Shown piece by piece: positions 62,303-64,000 of a stretch of 64,000 nucleotides of DNA. The stretch's first letter is position 1; every line of letters starts with the position of its first letter. This stretch comes from Haematococcus lacustris (lineage: Eukaryota; Chlorophyta; Chlorophyceae; Chlamydomonadales; Haematococcaceae). A program made the translations under genes and the position numbers. The notes beneath the pieces are model-generated. The model had not been told where the DNA came from, did no database searches, and saw only the letters and a list, made by a program, of their open reading frames with translations. The stretch lies in assembly GCA_030144725.1 (NCBI GenBank), contig JASKMD010000024.1:1580574-1644573 (forward strand), in the 5' to 3' direction.

Positions 62303-62575
62303 ACTATGCTCTCTGGCCTCTCCCCATCACTCTTGGCAGCCAGCAAAGGCCGCATGCATTGATGCCATCCAGGTTTTTTTCTGCAAGAGATGTGCCCTTA
62401 TGGACCCAGCCGAACACACTGCTGCACAGGGCAGCTGGCGGCATGCAGCAGGGACGTCATGTGTGGTACATGTGAACTGTGACTGTTGCTGTCTAGCATA
62501 GGGCAGCAGCATGGTGACAGCAGTGGCTCATGTCCAGTGCTGGGTATTGGAGCTGTGGCTGTTGCGCGACAAATG

Positions 62576-62631
62576 GCGGTGGCGGTGGCGGTGGCGGTGG
62601 CGGTGGCGGCGGTGGTGGTGGAAGGGTGGCA
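62576..62631. repeat. (GGCGGT)n short tandem repeat
   Basis: About six ggcggt units followed by ggtggtggtgg, in the 3' flank of copy K. The matching place in the 3' flank of J lacks the expansion. Confidence 0.85.
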
Positions 62632-62827
62632 AGGTGGTGGTTAGGCATGGCCAGATTGTGGCAGCGGGACTCAGGAGGTGGCAAGTCTTGCACTTGTCTC
62701 CGGAGCGTTTTTGAGGCTGTTTGCATCGACACTGACTCCTGCACCTTGTAATCCCCTGTCTGCCCCTGTTCTCAACTGCATTGTCAGCCCACCATCCGCC
62801 TCTCAATTTTGTGACCATCAGCCAAAT

Positions 62828-63055
62828 TGTAACGGGGAGAAGCCACAGGAGTCCGGGAGAGCGGTGGCACGCACTTGCGTCTTACACGGAATGTCCATAA
62901 ACAACTGTTCTGTGCTTAAAACAGGGTAGCTCACACCGTAACACATATCTAGAAGGTTCCATGCAGAAAACAGATATCTAAACCGTGCATGACATGTAAA
63001 AATACCACTGTTGCCGGGCTGCATGGACGAGCATGCATGCAAACCGTTGCATTCA
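62828..63055 (-). mobile_element. Putative 3' LTR of the Ty3/Gypsy element
   Basis: On the minus strand a purine tract (AGGGAGGGGG) directly precedes TGAATGCAACGG at 63055, and the segment ends CCCCGTTACA at 62828, giving TG...CA ends about 228 bp apart. This is the expected position of a polypurine tract and 3' LTR downstream of the Gypsy frame at 63156. No second LTR is in the window to compare, so this is inference. Confidence 0.4.
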
Positions 63056-63155
63056 CCCCCTCCCTGAAATGTTGCGCCCCGAAACATTTAACCGTCGTGA
63101 CCTTCGCACACTGTTCCGCCTGCACTCATGACATAGCCATGCTCCTTTAGGAACA

Positions 63156-64000
63156 CTACGTAAAGGTGGAGTGATCAACAGAGCGATGTGCATGATCAAC
63201 AAAGCGATGTGGTAGATCATGCACGGATGGAAGCTCCTTGGGAAAGACCTGGATGTGCTCAGATAGTAGGGCGGTAGCGCTTGGGGGAAGAGAAGGGGGC
63301 CACTGTGGTTGATCAGGTGTCGAGGTTGAAGTGTGGGAGGAGGGCACAGCTGGAGAGGGTGAAAGGGGAGGACTTGAGTCCGTGAGAACTGCCACGAGTA
63401 CGGCGTCCTTGCGGGCGGCTTTGCGGAAGCGCGCAGGTGACAACAGCTGGGAGGCTGAGGGGTTGGGGGCAGGAGAAGGTGGAGCAGCTAGGGTGTGTAC
63501 TGCCCCGGCATGGCGGAGAGTGATGCGCTCGAGAGGCCAGTCAATATCAGGGTTCTTCGCTGTGAGCCATGGCTTGCCCAACACCACATCGTAGTCGGCG
63601 TTGCTGATATCAGCCATAACGAAGGGCACCCGACCATGGTAGGTAGAGAGGCGTACCGTGCAGTGGGAAAGCTCGTAGGTGGGAAGGTAGGAAGGGGAGG
63701 GCCCAGGAAGGAGCAGACAGCCAGGAGCAGCCTTACCCGCCATGCGCAGGCCAACTTGCTGCAAGAAGCGGCTGCTGACAATGTTGCCCGTGGCACCACT
63801 GTCCAGCAGGAAACGAGCACGGTGTCCAGAGAAGGTGACTAGGGGCTCTGGCAGGCTAGGCGACGAGGAGTGACACGGAGAGCCGCTGCCCACAGGTGCG
63901 GATGGGCATGGGGAGGACTCGGCAGCCGGAGTAGACTGTCCCGGAGACTTGGAGCTGCCCAGGGGCTGAGCCAACTGCAGAGGAAGGGGGCTGCGTGGAG
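63156..64000 (-). pseudogene. Ty3/Gypsy retrotransposon protease region, partial
   Basis: An open frame entering from beyond the right edge. It contains a retroviral-type aspartic protease: RARFLLDSGATGNIVSSRFL with the DSGAT active site, VPFVMADISNADYDVVLGKP with the ILG-like flap-side motif (VVLGKPWL), and NPDIDW. Then comes a Pro/Ser-rich linker and the segment just before reverse transcriptase (EHIQVFPKELPSVHDLPHR, then VDH). The frame stops there, after a small VDHAHRSVDHS duplication, so reverse transcriptase, RNase H and integrase are missing. Only about 100 bp separate the stop from the putative LTR. It is a deletion derivative that would need enzymes from another copy. Confidence 0.75.

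Overview
This is a GC-rich nuclear fragment of a eukaryote, most likely a chlorophyte green alga of the Chlamydomonadales type. The genes are cut by many short GT-AG introns, CAG and G/C-rich simple repeats are abundant, TGTAA motifs lie just after two stop codons, and decayed hAT, PIF/Harbinger, Ty3/Gypsy and Fanzor (eukaryotic TnpB-like) elements are dense. A Haematococcus-like genome is my guess from the style of the Fanzor C-terminus; that is recollection, not proof.

Layout. 1-3.4 kb holds repeats (a 12-bp minisatellite and a (TGGG)n tract) and no firm gene. 3.7-7.8 kb (+) is an eight-exon mitochondrial carrier (SLC25). 8.3-43.7 kb (+) is a tandem array of a gene family I do not recognise: nine loci (A-I) here and two more (J, K) at 59.5-62.3 kb. 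Seven loci look intact (A, D, F, G, H, I, J) and four are broken (B, C, E, K). Each intact gene has three exons of about 167, 141-159 and 460-601 nt, both introns are in phase 2, and the product is 259-306 aa and reads as about six beta-propeller-like blades. 49.5-56.4 kb (-) is a complete 17-exon SDHA gene (succinate dehydrogenase flavoprotein, 624 aa), which splits the array. The right edge (62.8-64 kb, -) is a truncated Ty3/Gypsy element.

Mobile DNA explains most of the rest. A 7-kb element with 18-bp inverted ends, carrying a hAT-like and a Harbinger-like transposase, sits in intron 1 of gene A; gene D keeps the empty site. A (GCCCC)n tract of about 1.3 kb lies behind pseudogene B and seems to have grown from a short seed still visible beside genes A and E. 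Three Fanzor-derived insertions with 13-16 bp direct repeats occur at 27.7, 37.1 and 39.6 kb, and a fourth decayed copy at 58.1 kb. A 158-bp hAT MITE and a 5.4-kb foldback element occupy 30.2-35.8 kb. Three hAT copies at 43.8-49.0 kb carry exchanged target duplications that record an inversion, plus a repeated segment that may be a second haplotype.

The two recognised metabolic genes both act in mitochondria (inner-membrane transport; complex II/TCA cycle) but show no sign of co-regulation. The best candidate for an undescribed system is the tandem propeller-like family.
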